Assembly: GCF_017220215.1 (NCBI RefSeq)
Contig: NZ_CP071131.1
Location: 849,576-913,575, forward strand
From: Caballeronia sp. M1242
GTDB lineage: Bacteria > Pseudomonadota > Gammaproteobacteria > Burkholderiales > Burkholderiaceae
Length of the DNA stretch: 64,000 bases
Direction of reading: 5' to 3'
In this document: one piece after another, positions 43,805 to 52,999 of the stretch
Layout of the letters: every line of letters begins with the position of its first letter
How positions within the stretch are numbered: the stretch's first letter is position 1
Notes under the pieces: model-generated
Told to the model about the DNA's origin: nothing
The model's input: only the letters and a program-made list of their open reading frames with translations
The model's database searches: none
Position numbers and translations under genes: made by a program

Positions 43805-46384
43805 CTACCGCGCAGCCGTCGTTAATGCGGTCGTGACCAGCCGCTCCTGTTCGCGACGATGCGCCGACAACGAAGAATGCGCGCCCGCCGGAGTCGCGGT
43901 GCGGCAGACATCGCGCAAGGCGCAATTGGCCGGAAGCACGCGCTCCAGTTCATCGCGGACGAATCGCCATGCGCCCTGATTGGAGTCCTCTTCCTGCGCC
44001 CACACGACACTGTGCAAGTGGGTGAACCGGGCAAGCGCGCGCCTGAGCTGGTCGTGCGGGAACGGATAGAGCTGCTCGACGCGGATGATTGCCGTCGATT
44101 CGTCACGGGCGGCTTCGCGAGCGTCGCGCAATTCGTAGAAGAACTTGCCGCTGCAAAGCACGACGCGCTCGACAGCAGCCGCATCCGCGATGCGCTCGTC
44201 ATCGAGCACGCACTGGAACGCGCCACCGACCATCTCGCGCAGCGGCGCATGGGACGCGACGTTACCGTAGAGCTTCGACTTCGGCGACATGACGATGAGC
44301 GGAGTCCGGCGCTCCGCCATCGCCTGCTGGCGAAGCAGATGAAACCATTGCGCCGAGGTCGAAGGCACGACGATCCGCATGTTTTCATCGGCGCAGAGCT
44401 GCAGGAAACGGCCGAGATACCCGCTCGAATGCTCGGGACCGACGCCCTCGTGACCATGCGGTAGCAATACCGCAAGCGCCGACTCATAGCCCCATTTGAA
44501 CTCGCCGGCGGCGATGTACTGATCGATGAAGACCTGCGCGCCGTTGACGAAATCGCCGTATTGCGCTTCCCATATTGTCATGGTCGCCTTCGTCTGCACA
44601 CTGTAGCCGTACTCGAATCCAAGCACGGCCTCCTCGGTGAGCGGCGAGTTCACGATGTCGAACCGGCCTTGTTCCGCGGCGATCGCACTGAGCGGCACAT
44701 GACGCTGGCCCGGCACCTCGTGCGCGCCCTGCGCATGCCAGACGGCGTGGCGATGCATGAACGTGCCGCGTCCCACGTCGAGACCCGATAGCCGGATGTC
44801 ATGGCCGGCTTCGAGCAACGAGGCATACGCCATGTTTTCGGCGAAGCGCCAGTCGGCCGCACGGTTCTCGTCGGCGACGGTGTCTCGCCACTTCGCCAGC
44901 ATCGAAGAAACGATCGGATGCAGCGGCACATTCTCCGGCACGCGCGTGATCGCGGCAGTGAGTGCCCGCAGTCGGCTCAACGACACTTGCGCGCCGGGCC
45001 GAACGGCCGGCTTGTTCTCCTTGCTGCCGAGCGGCGCGGTGTCCGCAACGGCCGCATCCGATTCGAGCTTGCGCAGCGCATCGCCGCGCAAGGCGGGAAG
45101 CGCCGTGCCGCCACCGATCGCGATGTAATACCGTTCCGTGACGGTCGGATGCATGTCGATCGCCATCTGCAACAGAGGTTGCGTCACTTCCGGGACATCA
45201 TGCTCGGAGTGCCCGAGCCGCCGATAGCCGATCAGGTCGATCACGACATCTGCCCCGTGCTCCTTGCGATAGTCATACGCAAGCCGTGCCGCGCGGACGA
45301 CGTCCTCCGGATGATCGGCGTTCACGCGCAGCACGGGCGCATCGATCATGCGGGCGATATCGGTACAGTAAGCGTGGTCGCTTACGTTCATCCTGTTGGG
45401 CGTGGTGAAGCCGATCTGATTGTTCAGGATGACGTGAATGGTGCCGCGCAGATCATAGCCGTCCTTGCGCGTCATATTCAGCGTTTCCATGACGACGCCC
45501 TGACCGGCGAAAGCGGCGTCTCCGTGAACCGCGACGGTCACGCAGTCTTCGCCCGGATGATCGTCCTGCCATGCACGCGCCATCCCGCTGACGACCGGAT
45601 AAACGCTCTGCAAATGCGAAGGATTGTGCGCGAGCAGCACGGCGACGTCGCCATCGGATGTGCGCTTCGTGACCTCACCGCCTAAATGGTAGGGCAGGTC
45701 CGTTTCAGCGGCCGCGATATCCGATTCAGGATCGAGGCGATCCAGCATCCCTTTCGCGGAAAATCCCATGACATTGACGAGCGCGTTCAGGCGTCCGCGA
45801 TGCGGCATGCCGAGAAACAACTGCTGCGTGCCATCGCTTGCGGCGCTAGCAATCAGCGCATCGAGAAGCGGCACGAAGCTCTCGCAGCCTTCGAGCGAGA
45901 AGCGCTTCGCATCTCCGTGACGCGCGGCGACGAGGCGTTCCCAAGCCTCCGCGTCGAGCAGACGCGCGAGCAGCGCCTCACGCTCTTGCTGCGTGGGCGC
46001 GGGGAGAGCCGCGTCGCGTTCCATGCGCTGAAACAGCCATGCACGACGTGCCTCGTTGCGCACGCCGCTGCAGTCGAGCGCCAGCGCGCCGCAGTAAGCA
46101 AGCCTGAGCTGTTCCTCGAGTTCGCCGACCGTCGCGGCCGGCGCGAACGGCGCGACGCCAGCGGTGATCGTCTGCGACGAGCCGAGCCCGTGATAAAGCG
46201 GCGACAGCTCCGGCGCGTGTCCCGGCGCGGAGAGTCCGAGCGGGTCCAGCGTCGCAACGAGATGGCCGTGATTGCGGTAAGCGTCGATCAGCGCCGCCGC
46301 CGCTTTCGCGGCAGCTTCAACGTCGCTCGAACGCGCGGCGGCGGGTTCGAGAACAACAGCTTCGTCGTTAGGGTTTTGATACAT
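43805..46384 (-). CDS. 2-oxoglutarate dehydrogenase E1-type thiamine enzyme, solitary paralogue
   Basis: This 859-residue protein aligns with 2-oxoglutarate dehydrogenase E1. Recognisable parts are LFLGMPHRGRLNALVNVMG, the ThDP segment HGDAAFAGQGVVMETLNM with NNQIGFTT, GYRRLGHSEHDVPEVTQP and the C-terminal QEEDSNQGAWRFV. It is about 80-90 residues shorter than normal SucA. It starts at the NHGHLVATLDPLGL region, so the N-terminal segment that contacts the E2 core is missing. No E2 or E3 gene is adjacent. It may act as a free 2-oxo-acid decarboxylase or carboligase. Confidence 0.8.
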   Translation of the reverse strand: MYQNPNDEAVVLEPAAARSSDVEAAAKAAAALIDAYRNHGHLVATLDPLGLSAPGHAPELSPLYHGLGSSQTITAGVAPFAPAATVGELEEQLRLAYCGALALDCSGVRNEARRAWLFQRMERDAALPAPTQQEREALLARLLDAEAWERLVAARHGDAKRFSLEGCESFVPLLDALIASAASDGTQQLFLGMPHRGRLNALVNVMGFSAKGMLDRLDPESDIAAAETDLPYHLGGEVTKRTSDGDVAVLLAHNPSHLQSVYPVVSGMARAWQDDHPGEDCVTVAVHGDAAFAGQGVVMETLNMTRKDGYDLRGTIHVILNNQIGFTTPNRMNVSDHAYCTDIARMIDAPVLRVNADHPEDVVRAARLAYDYRKEHGADVVIDLIGYRRLGHSEHDVPEVTQPLLQMAIDMHPTVTERYYIAIGGGTALPALRGDALRKLESDAAVADTAPLGSKENKPAVRPGAQVSLSRLRALTAAITRVPENVPLHPIVSSMLAKWRDTVADENRAADWRFAENMAYASLLEAGHDIRLSGLDVGRGTFMHRHAVWHAQGAHEVPGQRHVPLSAIAAEQGRFDIVNSPLTEEAVLGFEYGYSVQTKATMTIWEAQYGDFVNGAQVFIDQYIAAGEFKWGYESALAVLLPHGHEGVGPEHSSGYLGRFLQLCADENMRIVVPSTSAQWFHLLRQQAMAERRTPLIVMSPKSKLYGNVASHAPLREMVGGAFQCVLDDERIADAAAVERVVLCSGKFFYELRDAREAARDESTAIIRVEQLYPFPHDQLRRALARFTHLHSVVWAQEEDSNQGAWRFVRDELERVLPANCALRDVCRTATPAGAHSSLSAHRREQERLVTTALTTAAR

Positions 46385-46590
46385 GCTAGGGGCGGGATAT
46401 CGGGTAACGGATTTTTGTGTTTCGCTGTTTTCCCCGCGCCCGGTCGAAACGCAGTTCCGGCGACGCTAGGGAAGAAGCGCGGTCGACAGACCGCGAGCCG
46501 GCTCGGAAAGCGCCCAGTTTTGCGCAGCCCTTCGGCTCGTTCGCAGGCCGGAATGCCGCTCCGGCCCGGTGCGTGACGGCACTACTACGA

Positions 46591-48219
46591 TCAGCTCGTT
46601 GCAAGCATCGGCATGGCGGATTCAGGCGCGGCGTCCGCATGGCTCGCTGCGCGCGCGAACTTCGGCGGGGTGGTGCCGTCGAGCTTGAAAGAGGCGACGA
46701 GGTGCGTCAGTTCAGCGGCCTGATCGCGCAGCGACTGCGCGGCGGCCGCGCTCTCTTCCACGAGCGCCGCGTTTTCCTGCGTGGCCTGGTCCATCTGCGT
46801 GACGGCTTGATTGATCTGCTCGATGCCGTCGCTCTGCTCGCGGCTCGACACGCTCATTTCGCCGACGATGCTCGTGACGCGCGAAATGCTGCTGAGCACT
46901 TCGCGAATGGTCTGCCCCGCTTCGCCGACGATCTGGCTGCCCGTATCCGCGAGGCCGACCGAGTTGTCGATGAGCGTCTTGATTTCCTTCGCAGCCACCG
47001 CGCTACGCTGGGCGAGGCTGCGCACTTCGCTCGCGACGACGGCGAAGCCGCGTCCGTGTTCACCGGCCCGCGCGGCTTCGACTGCGGCGTTGAGCGCGAG
47101 AATGTTCGTCTGGAACGCGATGCCTTCGATCACCGCGATGATGTTCACGATCTCGCGCGACGATGCATTGATCGCACCCATCGTATCCACGACCCGGTTC
47201 ACCGCCTCGCCGCCCCGGCCTGCAATGACAGAGGCATCCGACGCGACGCGGTTGGCTTCGAGCGCGTTGTCCGCGTTCTGCCGGACCGTGGAGGTGAGCT
47301 CTTCCATCGCGGCCGCGGTCTCTTCCAGCGCGCTCGCCTGCTGCTCGGTGCGGCTCGACAGGTCCATGTTGCCACTCGCGACTTCGTGCGACGCGTGCGT
47401 GATCGTTTGCGTCGCCATGCGCACATTGCCGACGATGCCGTGCAGGTTCTCGATCATTCGCTTCAGCGCGCCCTGCAGCCTGCCGATTTCGTCGCTCGAC
47501 GCGACTTCGAGACGATGCGTCAGGTCGCCGTCCGCCACCGCTTCGGCCAGGACCACGGCTTGATGAATAGGCCGGGTAATGCTGCGCGTGATGACGATGC
47601 CCGTGCCGATCGCTGCCAGTATCGCGCCGAGCGAGAGCAGCACCATTTGTATGCGCGCGTCGCTGCCGTCCTGCGCGGCCTTCGTCACGGCTGCCTGCAT
47701 CAGCGCGGCCTGATAGTCGACCATTTTGTCGACGAGCAGGTAGTAGTCGTCCTGTTGACGCGCGAGATCGCCGAGATACAGCGCGCGGGCGTCCTGCTGC
47801 TGATTGCCTTTGACGAGATCGAAGAACTTACGGACGCTCGCGCCATAAACCGTACGCGCGCCGATCTGCTCCTTGAAGAGCGCCTTGCCCTCATCGCTCG
47901 ACAGAAGTTTCTCCAGCTTTGCATAGGCTTGTGCATTGGCGGTGCGGATCGCCACGTATTCGTCCATGAACTGCTTCGCTTGATCCTCCGAGGTGGCAAG
48001 CAGTAGCTTGCTCAATATGCCATTGGCCTTGTAGCCGTTGGACTTAATGGTGTTGCTCAGCGCAATCAGCGAATAATGTTCGCTGACGACGCTGTCCATC
48101 TTTTCGTTGCTCGCTTCAAGATGCTTGGTTCCGAGTGCCGCCGTGCCGATCATCAGCGCGACGACCACGCCGAACGCGCAGCCGAGGCGAACTCCGATCC
48201 TGAGGTTTGTGATACGCAT
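46591..48219 (-). CDS. Methyl-accepting chemotaxis protein
   Basis: This 542-residue protein starts at ATG 48219 (MRITNLRIGVRLGCAFG) with GGAG upstream. It has membrane helices near residues 12-32 and 190-210. Between them is a four-helix-bundle sensor (HYSLIALSNTIKSNGYKANG) of the kind found in Tsr/Tar-like receptors. A HAMP linker follows (RSITRPIHQAVVLAEAVADGDL), then the signalling domain with the hairpin tip EGIAFQTNILALNAAVEAARAGEHGRGFAVVA. It would report an attractant to CheA/CheW. No CheB/CheR pentapeptide is at its C-terminus and no che genes are nearby. Confidence 0.9.
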   Translation of the reverse strand: MRITNLRIGVRLGCAFGVVVALMIGTAALGTKHLEASNEKMDSVVSEHYSLIALSNTIKSNGYKANGILSKLLLATSEDQAKQFMDEYVAIRTANAQAYAKLEKLLSSDEGKALFKEQIGARTVYGASVRKFFDLVKGNQQQDARALYLGDLARQQDDYYLLVDKMVDYQAALMQAAVTKAAQDGSDARIQMVLLSLGAILAAIGTGIVITRSITRPIHQAVVLAEAVADGDLTHRLEVASSDEIGRLQGALKRMIENLHGIVGNVRMATQTITHASHEVASGNMDLSSRTEQQASALEETAAAMEELTSTVRQNADNALEANRVASDASVIAGRGGEAVNRVVDTMGAINASSREIVNIIAVIEGIAFQTNILALNAAVEAARAGEHGRGFAVVASEVRSLAQRSAVAAKEIKTLIDNSVGLADTGSQIVGEAGQTIREVLSSISRVTSIVGEMSVSSREQSDGIEQINQAVTQMDQATQENAALVEESAAAAQSLRDQAAELTHLVASFKLDGTTPPKFARAASHADAAPESAMPMLATS

Positions 48220-48778
48220 TTCAATCGCTCCGTCTTTTCGACTGTGTCCGTTCGGGGACACCGACTTCGTCTTATCCCGGTACTCGTTGCAAGAAGCGGA
48301 CGTGGACCCGGTGACAATGGACACAAAGAAAACCACCGGACGAACGTCCTTGGCGGCTGTAAGGTGATTAACGGCTTTTCGACGGAGGAATTAAGGGTTT
48401 ATGAAATAAGTGCGCGCGCCGAATAGTAGAGACGCGTACTGTGCAGCCACGTCCGATTCTCGGCGCGATACGGCCATCTGAAGATCCGCAGGCCAGAGGG
48501 CCGCTGCGGGTCGCAATTGCCCATCGCGCCGCTCGAAGACGCCGTTTCGACATCGCCTTACGGAGTGCGCCGGAAGTTGAGTCACAGCGGATCCAGCGTC
48601 AGTCTCTAACCGGACCCGGCTGCGTAGAAGACGCGGTGTCACAACGGAGAGCCGGGCCGGCACTTGCGTCGTTCGGCGTGTACTGCCGGGACTCTCGAAG
48701 GGTTCATCGCGGGGGCGCCCTAGTAGTTGGCGCAGCCGCCTATCCTCGCCGGTGCGCCTCCGCTCGGGCTGTTAGCCC
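48220..48778. other. Intergenic region, no gene seen
   Basis: About 560 bases lie between the IclR gene stop and the chemoreceptor start. Minus-strand frame 48391-48663 is open, but it has no ribosome site or family and looks like degenerate sequence. The chemoreceptor promoter should be near 48230-48330. Confidence 0.4.
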
Positions 48779-49540
48779 TCAGGTCACCAGTCTTGATATC
48801 TGACGCGCAGTCGAGATCACCTGATTTGCCAGGGCCTCCGAACCTGCAGACCCGTGCGAAAACATCTGCGACGGCCCCGCCACGCTTAACGCCGCGAGCA
48901 CGCGGCCATCGGCGGTCACGATCGGCGCGGCGCATGAATCGATGCCCGGTTCGAGGCCCGATCGGCTCCACGCACAGCCATCGGCCCTGATTCGCTGAAG
49001 CCGCGTCCGCAAGTCTGTGAACAGGGGTGCGTCCGGCTCCTGCCAGGACGATTCGCACATGCGCTCGACCTGCTCCTCACCCAGCAAGGCGAGCATCGCG
49101 AGACCCGGCGTCGCACGGTACGCAGGCAGACGGCTGCCTACCCGAATCTGGCTCACGAGCGGCGTATCCGGCGTTTCGGCGAGCCAGTAGACGATCTCGT
49201 GTCCCTCGCGCACCGCGAGATAGGCCGACATGCGCGTCGATGCCGCGAGACCCGGCAACACCTCCCGCGCCCGGGCGATGAGACTCGACGACCCGAGCGC
49301 AGCGGACGCCAGCGTCAAAAACGGTATCCCCAGGCGATGCCCGGCGGCATCGGCGACGAGCATGCCGGCTTGCTCGAGCACCGCGATCAGCCGCATCAGC
49401 GTCACGCGATTCACGCCGATGCGGCGCGCCGCCTCGCTGATGTTGCGCGTCGACCCGCCTTCGGCGATGAAGCGAAGCAAACGCAGCGATCGTTCGACTG
49501 AGCCCGATGTATCGGCCGGTCGTTCATGGGATGCGGTCAT
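48779..49540 (-). CDS. IclR-family regulator (IclR-1)
   Basis: This 253-residue protein starts at ATG 49540 (MTASHERPADTSGSVERSLRL). It has an N-terminal winged helix (ISEAARRIGVNRVTLMRLIAVLEQAGML) and a C-terminal effector-binding domain from about residue 80 (YLAVREGHEIVYWLAE, GLEPGIDSCAAPIVTADGRVLAALSVAGP). It follows the FAD monooxygenase gene by 37 bases in the same direction and so is probably co-transcribed with it. The inverted repeat at 50714-50729 is its best candidate operator. Confidence 0.85.
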   Translation of the reverse strand: MTASHERPADTSGSVERSLRLLRFIAEGGSTRNISEAARRIGVNRVTLMRLIAVLEQAGMLVADAAGHRLGIPFLTLASAALGSSSLIARAREVLPGLAASTRMSAYLAVREGHEIVYWLAETPDTPLVSQIRVGSRLPAYRATPGLAMLALLGEEQVERMCESSWQEPDAPLFTDLRTRLQRIRADGCAWSRSGLEPGIDSCAAPIVTADGRVLAALSVAGPSQMFSHGSAGSEALANQVISTARQISRLVT

Positions 49541-49577
49541 GGCTCGAGCACGCTCATTGCCGGAAGAATGGACCGCA

Positions 49578-50699
49578 TCATGCCAGAGGAACGGTCCAGG
49601 CATCGTAGCCATAGACCCAGTCGGCGTTGCCGCCTTCCTTGAGCCAGTTGTTACCGCGCGAGCCGACCTGAATGCGGGCCGTGCGTTCGCGCCGTGCATT
49701 CTCATAGCGATGCAGCGCAGCGCCGAGCCCGGATGGCGACACGCCTTCGAGCGCGCGGGACAGCACGACGGCATCTTCGATCGCCATGCCCGCGCCCTGC
49801 GCCATGAAGGGCATCATCGGGTGGCAGGCGTCGCCGAGCAGCGTGAAGTTGCCGCGGCTCCACAGCGGCAACGGATCACGCACATAGAGCGCGGACGCCA
49901 GCACGGTATCGCAGGCGGCGAGCAGGGCGCGGGCATCGGCGTGAAAGTGCCGGTAGGCGTCGCGCAGCGCGTCCGGATCGCCGGGCGCGGTCCACGATTC
50001 GTTGGTCCAGTCCGTCTGCGCCGTCGTGGCAAAGATGAATACGTCGCGCCCGCGATTCAGCGGAAACGTGACGATCTGCGATTCCGGCGTCGGGCCCCAC
50101 CACTTCACGAAGGCACCCAGTTCGATACCGGCGAGGCGCGTCGCCGGCACGACCGCGCGATAGGAGACGATGCCCGTGAACTGCGGCCGATCTTCGCCGA
50201 AGACGAACTCGCGCACGCCGGAGTGAATGCCGTCCGCCCCGATCACGAGATCGAAGGCATGCACGCTGCCGTCGGCAAGTTTCACGGCGGCGCCCGCTCC
50301 GCGCTGCTCGAATCCCGTCACGCGACGCCCCAGCCGCAAATGCGCGGCCGGCACCGCCTGAACCAGCGCGTTGACCACGTCCGCGCGGTGCATCGTCAAT
50401 TGCGGCGCGCCGTATTGGCGTTCGGCTTCGTCGGACATCGGCAAGCGGGACGTTTCCGCGCCCGTATCCCACATCCGGCTAATGCGCGCGGTCGGACGCG
50501 CCGCCGTTTCGCGAAGCAAATCGCCGATGCCCAGCCCGTCGAGGGCGCGCACGGCATTCGGCGTCAAGTTGATGTCCGCGCCGACGCGGCCGAATTGCCC
50601 GGCCTGCTCGAACACGGTCACTTCATGTCCCGCCCGGCTGATGGCGATAGCCGCCGCCAGCCCGCCGATTCCCCCGCCATTGATTCCGACCTTCAGCAT
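49578..50699 (-). CDS. FAD-dependent aromatic monooxygenase
   Basis: This 373-residue protein starts at ATG 50699 with GAGG upstream. It has the group A flavoprotein motifs: a dinucleotide site GINGGGIGGLAAAIAISRAG with a C-terminal VFEQ, the middle DG motif VIGADGIHSGVREFVFG, and GDACHPMMPFMAQGAGMAIEDA. It resembles salicylate and 6-hydroxynicotinate 3-monooxygenases, which hydroxylate an activated aromatic ring with NAD(P)H and O2. The substrate is not known. It forms an operon with IclR-1 and is divergent from the transporter/Rieske operon. Confidence 0.85.
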   Translation of the reverse strand: MLKVGINGGGIGGLAAAIAISRAGHEVTVFEQAGQFGRVGADINLTPNAVRALDGLGIGDLLRETAARPTARISRMWDTGAETSRLPMSDEAERQYGAPQLTMHRADVVNALVQAVPAAHLRLGRRVTGFEQRGAGAAVKLADGSVHAFDLVIGADGIHSGVREFVFGEDRPQFTGIVSYRAVVPATRLAGIELGAFVKWWGPTPESQIVTFPLNRGRDVFIFATTAQTDWTNESWTAPGDPDALRDAYRHFHADARALLAACDTVLASALYVRDPLPLWSRGNFTLLGDACHPMMPFMAQGAGMAIEDAVVLSRALEGVSPSGLGAALHRYENARRERTARIQVGSRGNNWLKEGGNADWVYGYDAWTVPLA

Positions 50700-50713
50700 C
50701 GCGTCCTCGCGTT

Positions 50714-50729
50714 TGTTCAAAATTGAACA
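50714..50729. promoter_or_regulatory. Inverted repeat upstream of the monooxygenase gene
   Basis: TGTTCA-AAAT-TGAACA is a perfect 6-bp inverted repeat, 15 bases upstream of the monooxygenase ATG. A further GTGAAC half-site lies at 50743-50748. The sequence differs from the GTTCC-N6-GGAAC sites of the neighbouring operons, so a different regulator, probably IclR-1, is expected. Confidence 0.5.
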
Positions 50730-50888
50730 GATTTGAAAGAAAGTGAACGATGCGCAGCCTAGGGGTTTTTATTTTTGTCCGCAACGAATTTCGGAGCGCC
50801 GATGCTTGACTTATCCGCTTCTGGTGCAGGCGGGTTGTGGATGCACTGCGTACCGTCGGTGTTTTCCCTGAACATCTCGAAATGTTTT

Positions 50889-50951
50889 TTTTCTGATGAA
50901 GAGGTGGGCGTAGAATTCACCATATACGAATCGTTGTTCCTTATGCGGAAC
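50889..50951 (+). promoter_or_regulatory. Promoter and GTTCC-N6-GGAAC operator of the MFS/Rieske operon
   Basis: TTTTCT (50889-50894) and TAGAAT (50911-50916), 16 bases apart, form a plausible promoter. The operator GTTCC-TTATGC-GGAAC occupies 50936-50951, starting 19 bases after the -10 hexamer. CCATA follows the -10 hexamer by three bases. The same arrangement occurs at two other promoters of the region. GTGTTTTCCCTGAA at 50859-50872 is also repeated upstream of the SDR operon. Confidence 0.65.
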
Positions 50952-50998
50952 ATGTGGCGGCGAAGTGCAGCGGCCACGATGACCGTTCAACCCCGCAA

Positions 50999-52429
50999 AT
51001 GGCGATGCGAAATCCAATGGACATGAATGTCGAGGTAAACAGTGCAGGAAGCGCGGGCGTCGCCGCGTCTTCCGACCGCGTGACGATGGGCGGCATCGTG
51101 GCGCGCATGGAGCGGCTACCCGGCAACGCGATGCAGGTGCGCGCGCGCGTGCTCATCGGCTGCGCGACGTTCTTCGACGGCTTCGACGTCATCGCCATTG
51201 CCGCGACGTTGCCGATGCTCATCGCGAAGTGGGGCTTGTCGCCGTCGCAGATCGCGTTTCTGATCGCGGCGGGTTCGGTCGGGCAATTAATCGGCGCGCT
51301 GGTTTTTCCCGCGCTCGCCGAGCGTTTTGGCCGCGTGAACACGATCGCGTGGAGTTCCGGAATCATCGGCATCACGAGTATCGCGTGCGGCTTCGCGCCT
51401 TCGTATGCGACCTTTGTCGCGTTGCGCGCGGCGCAGGGCATCGGTCTCGGCGGCGAGTTGCCCGTTGCGGCGGCGTATATCAGCGAGATCACGCGCGCCC
51501 ACGGACGCGGACGCTTCGTGCTTCTGTACGAGATCATCTTTCCCATCGGCCTGCTCGTCTCGAACGCGCTCGGCGCCTGGCTCGTGCCGAAGCTCGGCTG
51601 GGAAGTCATTTACTTCGTGGGCGGCATTCCGCTGATCCTGTTCTTCACCCTGCGCCGCCTCGTGCCGGAATCGCCGCGCTGGCTCGGTCAACGTGGCCGC
51701 ATGACGGAAGCCGCGCAATCACTCGCCGCGTTCGAAGCCAGCGTCAAAGGTCCGCTGCCGCCGCTGCCGCAGGGCGACGACGTTCGTCTCGCGCAACTGT
51801 CGGTCAAGCATCCGAAGCGCACCGTGCGCGATCTCTTCGGCCCGCTGTATCTGAAACGCACGATCGCCGTCGCCATGCTGTGGATGACGTGCGGCGTGAT
51901 CCAGTACGGCCTGCTGACCTGGCTGCCGACGATCTACAGGGCCGTCTACCACGCACCGCTGCAACTGGCGCTGAATCTGACGGTAGGCGCTTCGGTGCTC
52001 GGCGTGATCGGCTCGCTGGTGTGCGCGCTCGTCGTCGACAAGGTCGGACGCAAGCCGGTCATCAACGTATCGTTCGTGCTTTGCGCGATCTCGTTGTTCT
52101 GCGCGGCGATCTTCCGCGACAGCTCCGTCTATGTGGTCGGCACCTTCTGCGCGTTGTCGTTCGGGCTGCTCGGCTGCGGCTTCATCACCGCCTACGTCTA
52201 CACGCCCGAGCTGTATCCGACGAGCGTGCGCGCGCTCGGCTGCGGCGTCGGCAGTGCGTGGCTGAAGATCGCGGCGATCGTGGCACCTGCGCTCGTCTCG
52301 AAGACCATCACGACGAATATCGGCGTGGCGTTCTGGGCATTCGGCGCGGTGCTGTTGGTGGCCGCTATCGTCATCCATCTGCTCGGCGTCGAAACGAAGG
52401 GCCTCGTGCTCGAACAGCTCGAAAACTAG
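50999..52429 (+). CDS. MFS transporter, aromatic acid:H+ symporter type
   Basis: This protein has about 476 residues and twelve predicted helices. The start is uncertain: ATGs at 50999, 51005, 51017 and 51023 are in frame and none has a strong ribosome site. Family marks are CATFFDGFDVIAIAATLPML in helix 1, the loop 2-3 segment PALAERFGRVNT and RAAQGIGLGGELPVAAAYISE in helix 4. This pattern is typical of AAHS-type transporters that import aromatic acids. It is the first gene of the operon with the Rieske oxygenase and probably brings in the pathway substrate. Confidence 0.85.
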   Translation: MAMRNPMDMNVEVNSAGSAGVAASSDRVTMGGIVARMERLPGNAMQVRARVLIGCATFFDGFDVIAIAATLPMLIAKWGLSPSQIAFLIAAGSVGQLIGALVFPALAERFGRVNTIAWSSGIIGITSIACGFAPSYATFVALRAAQGIGLGGELPVAAAYISEITRAHGRGRFVLLYEIIFPIGLLVSNALGAWLVPKLGWEVIYFVGGIPLILFFTLRRLVPESPRWLGQRGRMTEAAQSLAAFEASVKGPLPPLPQGDDVRLAQLSVKHPKRTVRDLFGPLYLKRTIAVAMLWMTCGVIQYGLLTWLPTIYRAVYHAPLQLALNLTVGASVLGVIGSLVCALVVDKVGRKPVINVSFVLCAISLFCAAIFRDSSVYVVGTFCALSFGLLGCGFITAYVYTPELYPTSVRALGCGVGSAWLKIAAIVAPALVSKTITTNIGVAFWAFGAVLLVAAIVIHLLGVETKGLVLEQLEN

Positions 52430-52439
52430 GAGTGCAACG

Positions 52440-52772
52440 GTGAGTTCAGACGCGACCCAGGATACGGTTCTCATCACCGTGTTTCTGCGACATGATCAGT
52501 CGAATAATCTGGATGCCATCCAGACGAAGCTGAAGGAAGCCGAGTGGTGGGACCGTTTTCCGCCGGAAGGCGTGAGAATCGTGTCGTGGACGGTGGCGAT
52601 GGGCTTCGGACAGATCGTGACGCTGGAAGTGCCGCCGAAGCTGCTGCCCGCCGTGAACGTGGAACTCGAACGTTCGGCGTGGGGCGTGTTCAGCACGGAG
52701 TGTTACCCGACCTATGATTTTGTACCCGTGCGCGAACGCATTCGCGAACGGGTTCGTAATGGAGGCAAATGA
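52440..52772 (+). CDS. Small conserved protein of the Rieske operon
   Basis: This 110-residue protein starts with GTG at 52440 behind AGGAG. It reads as an alternating strand-helix pattern: TVLITVFLRHDQSNNLDAIQ, then EWWDRFPPEGVRIVSWTVAM, GFGQIVTLEVPP and YPTYDFVPVRERI. A ferredoxin-like alpha+beta fold, as in muconolactone-isomerase-like proteins, is plausible. I do not recognise a named family. It is translationally coupled to the next gene and lies between the transporter and the oxygenase, so it probably serves the pathway. Confidence 0.6.
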   Translation: MSSDATQDTVLITVFLRHDQSNNLDAIQTKLKEAEWWDRFPPEGVRIVSWTVAMGFGQIVTLEVPPKLLPAVNVELERSAWGVFSTECYPTYDFVPVRERIRERVRNGGK

Positions 52773-52987
52773 TGGATCGATATCTGGAGCCGCATCAGGC
52801 GCGGCAGCGTCCCCCGACGCAATATGAAAACCTGCTGGGCGATGCAATCGAGCGCGCGTTCGCGCAGGGCATCACCGTTCTGCCGGAACTGGTTGCCTAT
52901 CTGAACGAATTCGGACCGCGCGCGCAAAACGCCGATAACTGGACCGAAGAGAACTTCCGTGCCGAAATGGCGCGGCTCGGACAGTAA
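52769..52987 (+). CDS. Small recombinase-like helix-turn-helix domain protein
   Basis: This is a 72-residue protein, or 71 if the second ATG at 52772 is used; the GGAGG at 52761-52765 is better spaced for that one. It reads YLEPHQARQRPPTQYENLLGD followed by ALERAF-type helices and NWTEENFRAEMARLGQ. The short helical WTEENFRxxMxxLG end is like the recombinase-type helix-turn-helix domain. Small proteins of this kind accompany Rieske oxygenase genes in other Burkholderiales clusters. It may bind DNA or the oxygenase; the role is unknown. Confidence 0.55.
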   Translation: MMDRYLEPHQARQRPPTQYENLLGDAIERAFAQGITVLPELVAYLNEFGPRAQNADNWTEENFRAEMARLGQ

Positions 52988-52999
52988 AGGAAGACCGAC

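Noticed and set aside
46417..48006. 529-residue plus-strand frame opposite the chemoreceptor gene
   Set aside because: Shadow of the chemoreceptor; no plausible domains.
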